From: Rhodococcus sp. OK519
GTDB lineage: Bacteria > Actinomycetota > Actinomycetes > Mycobacteriales > Mycobacteriaceae
Assembly: GCF_003051005.1 (NCBI RefSeq)
Contig: NZ_QAOW01000003.1
Coordinates: 1 to 64,000, forward strand
Direction: 5' to 3'
Length of the DNA stretch: 64,000 nucleotides
The position numbers and the translations under genes are program-made. The notes below the pieces were generated by a model, which saw nothing but the letters and a program-made list of their open reading frames with translations, was not told the DNA's origin and made no database searches. This document shows positions 32,710 to 41,550 of the stretch, in pieces; position 1 is the first letter of the stretch; the number at the start of each line of letters is the position of its first letter.

Positions 32710-33909
32710 TCAGCCGCGCACACGCACCGGAACGGGGTCCACGAGCACGCAACGCGCACCCGAGAAGATCGTCGGCATGCACTTGTTGCAGTGGATGCAC
32801 AGCGAACGTGTACGTTCCTCGGCCTGGATCCGGTTGATCAGATCGGGTTCCCGCAGCAGCGCCCGCGCCATCGCGACGAACTCGAAGCCCTCGCCCATCG
32901 CGGTGTCCATGCCGGCCTTGTCGGTGACGCCACCGAGCAGCACCAGCGGCATCTTGACCGCGGCCCGGATCTGACGGGCCTGCTCGAGCATGAACAGCGG
33001 CTCGTACGGGTAGGCCTTGATGAAGGCCTTGCCGACCATGCGTACGCCGAGCTTGATCGGCTGCGGCATCGCATTCGCGAAGTCGCGAACCGGGGCATCA
33101 CCCTTGAACAGGTACATCGGGTTGAGGAGTGAGCTACCCATCGTCAGTTCGAGCGCGTCGAGGCTGCCGTCGGCCTCGAGCCACTGCGCCACCTGGATCG
33201 CCTCGTCCACCCAGAAGCCACCGGGCACACCGTCGTCCATGTTGAGCTTGGCGAGGACCGCGATCCGGTCGCCGACCGCCTCGCGCACGGCCCGCGCCGT
33301 CTCCCGCACGATCCGTGCACGGTTCTCGAGCGATCCGCCGTAGTTGTCCTTGCGCTTGTTCAGCTTGGGACTCAGGAACGAACTCGCGAAGTAGTTGTGG
33401 CCGAAGTGGATCTCGACGGCGTCGAAGCCGCCCTCGATTGCGAACCGCGCCGCGTCGGCGTGCGCCGCCGTGATCCGCGCGATGTCGGACGCGGTGGCTG
33501 CATGGATCTTCTTCATGCTCAACGGACTGAACGACATCGACGGCGCCAGGGCGGGCAGCCCGTTCGACTTCTCGTTCGCGACCGGGCCCGCGTGGCCGAT
33601 CTGCGCCGACACCGCCGCGCCCTCGTTGTGGATGACGTCGGTGAGCTTGCGCAGCCCGGGCACCGCCTCGGGGCGCATCCAGATCTGGCCGCGCTCGGTG
33701 CGCCCCTCGGGCTGCACGGCGCAGTACGCGACGGTGGTCATACCGACCCCACCTGCGGCGGGTTGGCGATGGAACTCGATCAAATCGTCCGTGACCAGTG
33801 CCTGCGGGGTGCGTCCCTCGAACGTCGCGGACTTGATGATCCGATTGCGCAGCGTGACCGGACCCAGTTTGGCTGGCGCGAACACATCGGGGGGAGTGAT
33901 CTGAGACAC
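32710..33909 (-). CDS. NADH:flavin oxidoreductase, Old Yellow Enzyme family
   Basis: 399 residues, a single FMN-binding TIM barrel. It starts DVFAPAKLGPVTLRNRIIKSATFEG, has IHFGHNYFASSFLSPKLNKRKDNYGGSLENRARIV-type active-site segments and a VLLGGVTDKAGMDTAMGEGFEFVAMARALLREPDL phosphate-binding end. The C-terminal CIHCNKCMPTIFSGARC resembles the cysteine cluster of 2,4-dienoyl-CoA reductases, but the NADPH/FAD domain of FadH is absent. GTG start at 33909 has GGAAGGA 7 nt upstream. It probably reduces activated C=C bonds. Confidence 0.88.
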   Translation of the reverse strand: MSQITPPDVFAPAKLGPVTLRNRIIKSATFEGRTPQALVTDDLIEFHRQPAAGGVGMTTVAYCAVQPEGRTERGQIWMRPEAVPGLRKLTDVIHNEGAAVSAQIGHAGPVANEKSNGLPALAPSMSFSPLSMKKIHAATASDIARITAAHADAARFAIEGGFDAVEIHFGHNYFASSFLSPKLNKRKDNYGGSLENRARIVRETARAVREAVGDRIAVLAKLNMDDGVPGGFWVDEAIQVAQWLEADGSLDALELTMGSSLLNPMYLFKGDAPVRDFANAMPQPIKLGVRMVGKAFIKAYPYEPLFMLEQARQIRAAVKMPLVLLGGVTDKAGMDTAMGEGFEFVAMARALLREPDLINRIQAEERTRSLCIHCNKCMPTIFSGARCVLVDPVPVRVRG

Positions 33910-34016
33910 CGGAAATCCTTCCGTCGAGGGGCGGCCCGAGGCTATACCGGTGCCAGCGGTCTCGAAAGTGGGGGCGTCCACTGGGTGGGACGCGCGCCCC
34001 TTCGCTCGGGGCAGGC

Positions 34017-34376
34017 TCAGCCGGCCACGCTCCGCGTCGCGATGCCCAGATAGACGAGCATCAGGACAAACAGGAACCAGCCCGCTGCCTGCCAGATCGG
34101 CCACGTCCCGTCGCGACGCCACGCGCGGTAGGCCTGGACGAAAGCACCGATTCCGCCGAGCAGCAGTAGAGCCGACGGCACCACCACCACCACCACGATG
34201 CGTGCGGTGTCGGTACACAGTCGCCCCTCGCCCGGAGCGCAGTCCCCGGACGAGGACCCCACCGAGATCGTGACGGCCATCGCGACGAGGGCGAGAACGA
34301 TCGTGATCGCGTCGAACAGCACCGCTCGCCGGAAGGTCCGGGGGTCCGACCACCGCTTCTCCACGTCGCGCGTCAT
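34017..34376 (-). CDS. Hypothetical small membrane protein
   Basis: 119 residues with three hydrophobic helices (LFDAITIVLALVAMAVTISVG, IVVVVVVPSALLLLGGIGAFV, GWFLFVLMLVYLGIA). Two Cys residues flank an extracytoplasmic loop (GDCAPGEGRLCTD) and could form a disulfide. The ATG at 34376 has a strong GGAAGGAG 5 nt upstream; the much longer open frame beyond it has no support. No family was recognised. Confidence 0.8.
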   Translation of the reverse strand: MTRDVEKRWSDPRTFRRAVLFDAITIVLALVAMAVTISVGSSSGDCAPGEGRLCTDTARIVVVVVVPSALLLLGGIGAFVQAYRAWRRDGTWPIWQAAGWFLFVLMLVYLGIATRSVAG

Positions 34377-34526
34377 GTGTCTCCTTCCATGTCGGCCGTC
34401 TCGTCCACCTACCCGAACCCGAGCGGAACGAAACCGGCGCTCACCCCCTGCGGATGAGGCCGACCTCGCGGCGGTGCGGTTCATTCGTGGGACAGGACCG
34501 AACGGCCCACCGACGGAGGAACTGCG

Positions 34527-35927
34527 ATGACGAGACCGGACCCGACGAACGACGCCCCGTACGACCTCCCCGGCGGGTACCCGACGGCGGAGTCCGCCGC
34601 CCGCGCGCGGGACGACGCCGACTTCCAGCGGGCGGTGACCGCCTATCGGTTCTGGTACCCGACGGTGTCCGTCGAGGGGATCTTCAACGGCAACCGGGAG
34701 ATCGGCATCGCCGACAACGCGGCGGTGGGGATCGCGTCGACCGGACCGCTGCAGGTCGGTTTCACGCTCAACTCCGACACCCCGTACGGTGCGGCCGCCC
34801 TCGATCTGCGCGACGGCCCGATGGTGATCGAACTCCCGGCCGGCCCCTACATCGGACTGATCGACGATCACCACCAGCGGTGGATCATGGACATGGGCAT
34901 CCCCGGCCCGGACGAGGGGAAGGGCGGACGGCACGTGGTGCTGCCCCCGGGATACGACGGCGATGTCCCGTCGGGTTGTCATGTGGGCCGGTCGAACTCG
35001 TTCACGGTGTTGATGGCCCTCCGTGCGCTGCCCGTCGGCGGCGACATCGACGGCGCGCTCGAGGCGCTGCGCGAGGTGAAGATTCATCGCCTGGGTGCGG
35101 ACACCGAGTGCCTCACCTTCGTCGACTTCAGCGACAAGCCGCTCGACAGCACTTGCCTGCGGTGGGAGGACAACACCGAATTCTGGACGGTGCTGCACGG
35201 GATCATCGACCGCGAACCGGTGGTGGACGAGTTCCGACCCATGTACGGCCTGCTCGCGGGACTCGGCATCCGGAAGGGCGCGCCCTTCGCACCCGATGCG
35301 CGAACCACCCGGATCCTCGACCGCGCGGCCCGGGTCGGCCGCGATCAGATGCTGGTGTCTGCCTTCGCCGGGACCCGTCCCGACCGGATCGCGTGGCCGA
35401 ATCGTGCGTGGGAGTGGGTGGGGCTGGTCCCGGACAACGCCGAGTTCGAGACGCCCACCGGGCTCGATCTCGAGGCGCGCGACCGCTGGTTCGCGCAGGC
35501 GATCGTCGCGTCCCCGGCGATGTTCCGCAGGCAGGTCGGTGGCGGTTCCCTGTACTGGCTCGGGACTCGGGACTCACGGGGCGACTATCTCGACGGCAAC
35601 GCCGACTACACGCTGACGGTGCCCACACCCGTTCCCGCCGGCTTGTTCTGGTCGCTCACCGTCTACGACGCACAGACCCGGTCGCAGGTCCGGACTCCGC
35701 TGGGCCGGGCCGCCCTGCGCTCGCTCTTCGAACTGCCACAGAACGACTCGGAATCGATCGACCTCTACTTCGGTCCCAACGCTCCGGTCGGCGTCGAGAA
35801 CCTGTGGGTCCAGACCCTCCCGGGCCGAGCCTGGTTCGCGTACCTGCGGATCTACGGTCCGCAGGAGAGCTCATTCGACGGCTCCTGGCGGCCGGGCGAT
35901 TTCGTCCGGATGCCCCCGCTCAGCTGA
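34527..35927 (+). CDS. DUF1254/DUF1214 domain-containing protein
   Basis: 466 residues. The N-terminal half corresponds to DUF1254 (AYRFWYPTVSVEGIFNGNREIG, TPYGAAALDLRDGPMVIELP) and the C-terminal half to DUF1214 (PTPVPAGLFWSLTVYDAQTRSQV, DLYFGPNAPVGVENLWVQTLPGRAWFAYLRIYGP). Such proteins are widespread in environmental actinobacteria and lack a defined reaction. No signal peptide is seen, unlike many proteobacterial members. The last 8 bp overlap the convergent photolyase gene. Confidence 0.88.
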   Translation: MTRPDPTNDAPYDLPGGYPTAESAARARDDADFQRAVTAYRFWYPTVSVEGIFNGNREIGIADNAAVGIASTGPLQVGFTLNSDTPYGAAALDLRDGPMVIELPAGPYIGLIDDHHQRWIMDMGIPGPDEGKGGRHVVLPPGYDGDVPSGCHVGRSNSFTVLMALRALPVGGDIDGALEALREVKIHRLGADTECLTFVDFSDKPLDSTCLRWEDNTEFWTVLHGIIDREPVVDEFRPMYGLLAGLGIRKGAPFAPDARTTRILDRAARVGRDQMLVSAFAGTRPDRIAWPNRAWEWVGLVPDNAEFETPTGLDLEARDRWFAQAIVASPAMFRRQVGGGSLYWLGTRDSRGDYLDGNADYTLTVPTPVPAGLFWSLTVYDAQTRSQVRTPLGRAALRSLFELPQNDSESIDLYFGPNAPVGVENLWVQTLPGRAWFAYLRIYGPQESSFDGSWRPGDFVRMPPLS

Positions 35928-37251
35928 GCTCGCCGTACCGCGCCAGCGCCTCGCGTCGCTCCTCGGCGTGGTCGACGATCGGATCCGGATAGTTCTCCGG
36001 CCGAGCATCTTTCAGCGCGTGCACCGCCTTGCCGCCGATGCCCCGCAATTCCGGAATCCAGCGCCGCACGTAGTCGCCGGTGGGATCGAACTTCTCGCCC
36101 TGGCTGATCGGATTGAAGACGCGGAAGTACGGTGCGGCGTCGGTGCCGGACCCGGCGGTCCACTGCCAGCCGTGCTGGTTCGACGCCAGATCGCCGTCGA
36201 CCAGGTGCTGCATGAAGAACCGCGCCCCGCGCCACCACGGCAGGTGCAGGTCCTTCACCAGGAACGACGCGACGATCATCCGCACCCGGTTGTGCATCCA
36301 GCCCTCGGTTGCCAGTTGCCGCATGCCTGCGTCGACGATCGGGAAGCCGGTGCGGCCCTCGCACCAGGCCGCGAACAGCGCGTCGGCTTCGCGTCCGGTG
36401 TCGTGGCGGATCGCGTCGAATTTGGCGACGTAGTTGCGACGCGCGCTGTCCGGACGCTGGAACAGGATGTCGGCGTAGAAGTCTCGCCACGCCACCTGCC
36501 GCCGGTACTGCTCGGCGCCGTGACTGCGCTTGCGGGCCAGATCCGCGAGCATGGTCCGCGGGTGGATGTTGCCGAACTTGAGGTACACCGACATCCGGCT
36601 GGTCGTGTCGAGATCGGGGCGGTCGCGTTCGTCCTCGTAGCGGATCAGGTCGTCGTCGCAGAACTCCCGCCAGCGCTCCAGCGCCGCCGCCTCGCCCGCC
36701 GCGAGGCCGGGCCCGTCGGGTGCGGGAATCACGGTGCGCACCGTCGACACGTCGACGTCGTCGGGGTCGATCCAGTCGAGGGTGTCCGGGCCGGTGCGGG
36801 CCGGTCCGCGCCAGCCGTGATCGAGCCAGCGCTTGAACCACGGCGTGAACACCTTGTACGGGCTGCCGTCGTCCTTCGTCACCCGACCCGGTGCGATCGC
36901 GTACGGGGAACCGGTGGCCACCAGGTCCACGTGCTCGGCGACAGCCGCGTCCCGCTCGCGCCCGTACGGACCGTAGTCGGCGCTGACGTGCACTTCCCGC
37001 GCGGCGATCGCTTTCGCGATTCGGGGCACCACCTCGACCGGGTCGCCGCGCACCACGAGCAGACGGCCACCGAGTTGCTCGTCGAGCGCGGACAGGCTGC
37101 GGTACAGGAAGTCTCGTCGCGGGCCGCCGGACGGGCCGAGTAGCCGGTCGTCGAGCACGAACAACCCCAGCGCCCGCTCCCCCGCCGCGCTCAGTGTCGG
37201 CAGATCCCCCACCCGCAGGTCGCGGCGGAACCAGACGAGCGATTCGGTCAC
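35920..37251 (-). CDS. phr: Deoxyribodipyrimidine photo-lyase (class I CPD photolyase)
   Basis: 443 residues. The N-terminal photolyase antenna domain begins LVWFRRDLRVGDLPTL. The FAD-binding C-terminal domain has GFPIVDAGMRQLATEGWMHNRVRM, FLVKDLHLPWWRGARFFMQHLVDGD and SNQHGWQWTAGSGTDAAPYFRVFNP, all diagnostic of class I CPD photolyases. It repairs cyclobutane pyrimidine dimers using light. The GTG at 37251 has CAGGAGGACG upstream; the longer ATG form lacks one. Confidence 0.93.
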   Translation of the reverse strand: MTESLVWFRRDLRVGDLPTLSAAGERALGLFVLDDRLLGPSGGPRRDFLYRSLSALDEQLGGRLLVVRGDPVEVVPRIAKAIAAREVHVSADYGPYGRERDAAVAEHVDLVATGSPYAIAPGRVTKDDGSPYKVFTPWFKRWLDHGWRGPARTGPDTLDWIDPDDVDVSTVRTVIPAPDGPGLAAGEAAALERWREFCDDDLIRYEDERDRPDLDTTSRMSVYLKFGNIHPRTMLADLARKRSHGAEQYRRQVAWRDFYADILFQRPDSARRNYVAKFDAIRHDTGREADALFAAWCEGRTGFPIVDAGMRQLATEGWMHNRVRMIVASFLVKDLHLPWWRGARFFMQHLVDGDLASNQHGWQWTAGSGTDAAPYFRVFNPISQGEKFDPTGDYVRRWIPELRGIGGKAVHALKDARPENYPDPIVDHAEERREALARYGELS

Positions 37252-37299
37252 GGCGTCCTCCTGATCGATCGTGTGTCCGGCACACACGACCACGGTAGT

Positions 37300-38160
37300 T
37301 CAGGCGTCGTCTGCGCCGCCCGTCACCGCCTCGCGTGACGCGGTGCGGCGTCGGCGCAGAATTCGTGCTGCGACTCCGACGAAGAGAAGCAGCACCAGCG
37401 CCAACAGCAAACCGGCATCGGACACACAATTCGCCCAGTCCCCGAGGGAGACCTGGAGCTCGAACTGGTCGTCCACTCCCAGGATGCCGCCGAGGTTGGC
37501 GGTACCGTCGGTGAGCAGGAACAACACTCCGATCGCCACGAACAGCAGACCCGACACGAGCGACGTGGTGTGCGTGCGAACCGGTCCGAAAGCCAACTCC
37601 CGGCCCCGCAACCACTGCCGCCGCCCCAGATCGAAGCGGTCCCACAGCAGCGCCAGCACGAACAGCGGGACGGTCATACCCAACGCGTAGAGGGCCATGA
37701 GCAGTCCTCCGTATCCGGCGCCACCGCCTGCCACGGCGATGGCCAGAACGCTGCCGAGCAACGGGCCCGAACAGAAGCCCGCGAACCCGTACACCGCGCC
37801 CAGCACGAACACGGAGAACGCTCCCGAGGCTCGCACGGAACTGGCGGCGCGCTGGGCAGGAGCGAACGCGAAGCCCTTGCCGAACACCGTCGCGACGCCG
37901 AGCACGATCAGGACGAACCCGCTGACCGTGGTCACAGTCTCCCGGTGCCGGGTCAACAGCGACCCCATCGCCCCCAGACCTGCGCCCAGGGGAACCAACA
38001 CCGCGGCGAGGCCGGCGAAGAACACTGCAGTCCGCGTCGCGAGGCGCCCTACCCCGTCGAAGGCGTACGCGAAGAAGGACGGCAACAGCAGCGCCGAGCA
38101 GGGGCTCACCAGGGAGAGCAGCCCGCCCAGCAGAGCACCGAGCAGCCCGATGTCCGTCAA
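37300..38160 (-). CDS. ccdA: CcdA-type membrane thiol electron transporter
   Basis: 286 residues with six to seven membrane helices. The two redox Cys of the CcdA/DsbD-beta family appear in helix 1 (SLVSPCSALLLPSFF) and helix 4 (GFAGFCSGPLLGSVL). CcdA passes reducing equivalents from cytoplasmic thioredoxin to extracytoplasmic thiol proteins, often for cytochrome c maturation or disulfide isomerisation. The start overlaps the DsbA-like gene stop by 4 bp, so the two act as a pair. No heme-lyase or cytochrome c genes are near. Confidence 0.9.
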   Translation of the reverse strand: MTDIGLLGALLGGLLSLVSPCSALLLPSFFAYAFDGVGRLATRTAVFFAGLAAVLVPLGAGLGAMGSLLTRHRETVTTVSGFVLIVLGVATVFGKGFAFAPAQRAASSVRASGAFSVFVLGAVYGFAGFCSGPLLGSVLAIAVAGGGAGYGGLLMALYALGMTVPLFVLALLWDRFDLGRRQWLRGRELAFGPVRTHTTSLVSGLLFVAIGVLFLLTDGTANLGGILGVDDQFELQVSLGDWANCVSDAGLLLALVLLLFVGVAARILRRRRTASREAVTGGADDA

Positions 38161-38885
38161 GGCAGGTTCCCTCCGGCCATCTCGATCGTCTGCTCGAAGA
38201 CGGCCAGGGGTTGGGCACCGAGTACCGGGAATCCGTCGATGACGAACGAGGGCGTGCTCGACACTCCGATCATGTTGGCCTCGAGGACATCCGCCGCAAT
38301 GTCCTGATCGACCGACGAGTCGGCGGAATCCCGTACGAAACGATCGAGATCCGGAACGCCCGCCTGTTCCGCGAATCCGCGCAGAGCCTCCGCGCTCAGG
38401 TCGGGGTGGCCGCGATCAGGGGACGCCGCGTACAACGCGGAGTTGAACTCCCAGAATTTTCCCTGCGCCGCCGCGGCCCTCCCGGCGCGCGCCGCCACCA
38501 TCGACTGCTCCCCGAAGATGGGCAGGTCGCGCCACTCGATGCGCAGCACGCCCGCGTCGACGTACTTGTCGACCAACTGCGGCTCGATGTCCCGACTGAA
38601 CTTGGCGCAGAACGGACAGCGATAGTCGGAGTACGCAACCAGAACCACCGGTGCGTCCACCGTCCCTCGCGCCAGCGGATCCCCGTCCTGCCGGCGTGCC
38701 ATGTCGCCGACCGGTCCGATTCCCGTCTGGGCTTCACCCGCCGCGATGGCGCCGGCGGACGACGCGTTCTCCTCACTCTCACGATCGAGCACGAGGAAAC
38801 CCACCAGCAGCAGTGCGACGGCCCCCAGCGCACCGAGCAACCACACGTCTCGTCCGATCCCGAAGAGTCGACTCCTGGACGCCAT
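38157..38885 (-). CDS. DsbA-family thiol-disulfide oxidoreductase, membrane anchored
   Basis: 242 residues. One N-terminal anchor (VWLLGALGAVALLLVGFLVLD) is followed by an extracytoplasmic thioredoxin/DsbA fold with active site SDYRCPFCAKF (CPFC) and the cis-Pro loop VSSTPSFVIDGFPVLGA. It oxidises or isomerises exported protein disulfides, probably kept in its redox state by the coupled CcdA. GGAGGAAG precedes the ATG, and two TACTA-type dyads lie 37-82 bp upstream. Confidence 0.92.
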   Translation of the reverse strand: MASRSRLFGIGRDVWLLGALGAVALLLVGFLVLDRESEENASSAGAIAAGEAQTGIGPVGDMARRQDGDPLARGTVDAPVVLVAYSDYRCPFCAKFSRDIEPQLVDKYVDAGVLRIEWRDLPIFGEQSMVAARAGRAAAAQGKFWEFNSALYAASPDRGHPDLSAEALRGFAEQAGVPDLDRFVRDSADSSVDQDIAADVLEANMIGVSSTPSFVIDGFPVLGAQPLAVFEQTIEMAGGNLP

Positions 38886-38921
38886 CCGCTTCCTCCACCA
38901 TCATCGTTCTCGGACCCCAAC

Positions 38922-38967
38922 TACTATCGGCGATAGTACATAGAACTACTATCGTCCTTAGTAGTTC
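38922..38967. promoter_or_regulatory. Two TACTA/TAGTA dyads, probable BlaI operators
   Basis: Dyad 1 is TACTATCG-G-CGATAGTA (38922-38938). Dyad 2 is GAACTACTA-N7-TAGTAGTTC (38943-38967). They fill the promoter region between the divergent dsbA-ccdA genes and the CPVC membrane protein. The BlaI/MecI/CopY family binds dyads of this general kind, and a BlaI-like gene lies 1.5 kb away. Assignment to that protein is inference. Confidence 0.65.
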
Positions 38968-39000
38968 GCGAATTGCAAGAGCGTGAGGGACGACCATCCG

Positions 39001-39480
39001 ATGATCGAATTCTCAAGAACCGCAAAGAGTTTTCTTCGCAGTACGGCTGCCGGAATGCTGACGTTGATCGTGGTGGGCGTGCCGACCGATGTCATCGACA
39101 CCCCGTGGTTCGGGCGCGAAGTGCCGGTGCGATGGTGGGAGTACCCGGTTCTCGCGGCCACTGTGGTGTTGACTGCCCTGTGGTTCGGCATCCGGCCCGA
39201 GCGCGAACAAAGCGCGACCGCCCCGCTGACGGGCGTGATGCTCGCGGTCTTCGCGGTCGGCTGTCCCGTCTGCAACAAAATCATCCTGCTCGCCCTCGGG
39301 ACCACTGGCGCACTGGGATTCTGGGCGCCGATCCAGCCAGTCCTGGCCGCGGTATCGCTCGCGATTCTGGCCGCAGCCGTCGTGCTACGACGCCGCCGCA
39401 CCCTGTGCGGACCGGTGTGCGCGGCGCCGCCCGCGCAGGACGGCGCCGACTCGCGTCAACCGCCGAGCATCGCGCAGTAG
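39001..39480 (+). CDS. Membrane protein with CPVC motif
   Basis: 159 residues with four hydrophobic helices. A CPVC motif lies in helix 3 (AVFAVGCPVCNKIILLALG) and a second Cys pair in the C-terminal tail (RRTLCGPVCAAP). A membrane-embedded CxxC pair suggests thiol redox or metal transfer. It is divergent from dsbA-ccdA across shared dyads, so it probably belongs to the same regulon. The ATG at 39001 is preferred over a GTG at 38983. Its 3' end overlaps the convergent M56 protease gene by 25 bp. No named family. Confidence 0.8.
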   Translation: MIEFSRTAKSFLRSTAAGMLTLIVVGVPTDVIDTPWFGREVPVRWWEYPVLAATVVLTALWFGIRPEREQSATAPLTGVMLAVFAVGCPVCNKIILLALGTTGALGFWAPIQPVLAAVSLAILAAAVVLRRRRTLCGPVCAAPPAQDGADSRQPPSIAQ

Positions 39481-40400
39481 TACGCGATCGCGGTCACCAC
39501 GACCGACAGCGTCGCGAACACCGGGAGCGCGGACAACACGAACGCGAACGGATAGTGCAGCACCGCCGCGCCCCTGCGCGTCGCGCGTAGTCCGGACAGC
39601 CACGCGATCCGATCCTCCGCGAATCCTGTGTCCGCCGATGCGGCACCGCGACCGTTCCCCGACCCGGCGAGCAGTGCCGCCGACAGGGCACCGCAACCGC
39701 ACGATGCCGCGGCATGACGGTCCGCCGACAACTCCACGAGCACCCGTACCCACGCCGCACCCTCGCGCGCCAGGGGGACCGCCGGAAGCGCGGCCCTCAG
39801 AGCGTCGGCCCACGCCACCAGGAGGTGGTGTCGTCCACGCAGATGAGCTCGCTCGTGCGCGAGGACGGCCGCGCGGACGTCCGGATCGAGACCGGCAGCG
39901 CCGGCTCCCAGCACGATCGTGGGAACGCGGCCACCGATGCTGTAGGCCTCGAACTCCCCGCCGTGCACCCGGACCACGTTTGCGCCGTCACCGGCGACGT
40001 TGTCGCCCACGAGTCGCAGCATCGAGGCACGCTCGTCGGAGTCGCGGCGGTGACGCAACAGTCCGCCCGACACGGTGCCCACGAGCCATCCGAACAGCAG
40101 CACTCCGACACCCCAGGTCGCGGTCTCGATCGCGAGGATCCACGGAACGGTGCCGGCCTCGCGGAGCGAGCGGATGCACGCGACAGTCGTCGCAGGCAGC
40201 AGATGCCATCGGTCCCCCGGCCGCAGCCACAGCACCAACGGTATTGCCGCGATGGATGCCACGAACATCACCTGCGACGACAGCCACGCGGCGAGAGATA
40301 CCCGCGGATGCCGATGGGGCGCGGCCAGGCGATCGAGCCACCGGGGCGCCGCGAACCCGAGCACACCGACCGCTGCGAGGAGTCCGAGTGCGACGATCAC
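39456..40400 (-). CDS. M56 family metallopeptidase (BlaR1-like sensor protease)
   Basis: 314 residues with four membrane helices, two near the N-terminus, one near 100 and one at the C-terminus, flanking a cytoplasmic zinc-protease domain. The HExxH site is VLAHERAHLRGRHHLL, with a downstream ELSADRHAA supplying the third ligand. It lacks the penicillin-binding sensor domain of staphylococcal BlaR1. It overlaps the upstream BlaI-like gene by 4 bp, the standard pairing in which the protease inactivates the repressor. Confidence 0.9.
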   Translation of the reverse strand: MIVALGLLAAVGVLGFAAPRWLDRLAAPHRHPRVSLAAWLSSQVMFVASIAAIPLVLWLRPGDRWHLLPATTVACIRSLREAGTVPWILAIETATWGVGVLLFGWLVGTVSGGLLRHRRDSDERASMLRLVGDNVAGDGANVVRVHGGEFEAYSIGGRVPTIVLGAGAAGLDPDVRAAVLAHERAHLRGRHHLLVAWADALRAALPAVPLAREGAAWVRVLVELSADRHAAASCGCGALSAALLAGSGNGRGAASADTGFAEDRIAWLSGLRATRRGAAVLHYPFAFVLSALPVFATLSVVVTAIAYYCAMLGG

Positions 40401-40774
40401 GAGACGCCTTCGTCGCGGCGGGATCGGGTCCGCCGCGCGGCGCGTCGGAGAATCCGCGATTCGTCCTCCGAGGCGGAGTTGGCGAAGTGCAACATCACCC
40501 GTTCCGCATCCCCGCTCGCTCGGAGAACCTGACGAACGAGGTCGGCTGCAGTCTCCTCCCGACTGAGCGTTGCCCGGTAGCGATAGGCCCGCCCCATCCG
40601 CCGACGCGACACCATGCCCTTGGTGTGCAGATTGTCGAGCACGGTCATGACGGTGGTGTAGGCCAGCGGCCGGGGCGGCTGCAATCGATCCATGACGTCG
40701 CGGACACGGGCCGGCTCTTCCGAGTTCCAGAGCACGTCCATCACGGCGCTCTCGAGTTCCCCCAGACCGATCAT
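40397..40774 (-). CDS. blaI: BlaI/MecI/CopY family transcriptional repressor
   Basis: 125 residues. A winged-helix domain (LGELESAVMDVLWNSEEPARVRDVMDRL, then YTTVMTVLDNLHTKGMVSRRRMGRAYRYRA) is followed by a dimerisation segment. The family represses beta-lactamase, copper or respiratory genes and is relieved by the partner M56 protease. It overlaps the protease gene and the upstream GntR gene by 4 bp each. The symbol is by family. Confidence 0.92.
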   Translation of the reverse strand: MIGLGELESAVMDVLWNSEEPARVRDVMDRLQPPRPLAYTTVMTVLDNLHTKGMVSRRRMGRAYRYRATLSREETAADLVRQVLRASGDAERVMLHFANSASEDESRILRRAARRTRSRRDEGVS

Positions 40775-41433
40775 GCCCCGGCTCCGGCGATCAGCAGGTC
40801 GGTCGTCAGTTCGATGTGCCGGCGCAACTCGTCCACCGCACGGTCGGCGTCCCGGTCGACGGCGGCCGCGGCGATGCGTTCGTGTTCGCCGTCGACGTCG
40901 CGGGCCGCCGACCGCGTGCTGCGGATGCTCCAGCAGCGGTACACCTCGGAGACGTCGCGCAGCGATTCGGCGATGTGCACCAGCCGCGAGTTGGGACATG
41001 CTGCAAGGAGCGTGCGGTGGAAGCCGCTGTGCGCCGACAGCCACGCGTCGGAGACCCGGCCGTCGGCATCCGTCGGCGCGGTCCGCGACAGCTTGTGCCG
41101 CGCGGCCAGCACCGCGGACTCCCACTCGACGTCGCCGTACGCGATCGAGCGCCGCAGCGCCTCCGACTCGACGAACACCCGAGTTTCGGTGAGCTCCAAC
41201 AGGTCCGGCACCGACACCGGCACCACCCGGAAACCCAACTGCGCCTCGGACACCGCGAGCCCCTGCTCGACCAGTCGGGGCAGGACCTCGCGCAGGACAC
41301 CGGTGCTCACGTCGTAGCGCGTCTGCAACTGGCCGAAGGCGAGCTTCTCCCCCGGCGCGAGCATGCCGCCGAGAATGTCGGCGCGCAGCCGCGCATGGAT
41401 CTCGTCAGCGCGGGTGCCGGTCGCTCGTGCCAT
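40771..41433 (-). CDS. GntR family regulator, FCD (FadR-like) subgroup
   Basis: 220 residues. An N-terminal winged helix (GEKLAFGQLQTRYDVSTGVLREVLPRLVEQGLAV) is followed by an all-helical FCD ligand domain with a metal-binding pattern of His and Asp/Glu residues (SDAWLSAHSGFHRTLLAACPN). It is divergent from an FAH-family hydrolase, which it probably controls, and is co-transcribed into blaI through a 4-bp overlap. That links two unrelated regulators on one message. Confidence 0.9.
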   Translation of the reverse strand: MARATGTRADEIHARLRADILGGMLAPGEKLAFGQLQTRYDVSTGVLREVLPRLVEQGLAVSEAQLGFRVVPVSVPDLLELTETRVFVESEALRRSIAYGDVEWESAVLAARHKLSRTAPTDADGRVSDAWLSAHSGFHRTLLAACPNSRLVHIAESLRDVSEVYRCWSIRSTRSAARDVDGEHERIAAAAVDRDADRAVDELRRHIELTTDLLIAGAGA

Positions 41434-41550
41434 GCAGCCAGTACAGGCCGTTCCGAATCGTCAGTCAAGTTTCGAAATTATATTGCGTTTCCGACATTTT
41501 TCGGGTCTACTGGCCGTCCAGCACCCCTCGACAGACAGGAACCGACAACG

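Noticed and set aside
35852-38218. 788-codon minus-strand frame across the photolyase and CcdA genes
   Set aside because: It is a reading-frame shadow of two recognised proteins in other minus-strand frames.
39456-40774. BlaR1/BlaI pair as a beta-lactam resistance locus
   Set aside because: The M56 protein lacks a penicillin-binding sensor domain and no beta-lactamase gene is nearby, so the name alone does not support resistance.
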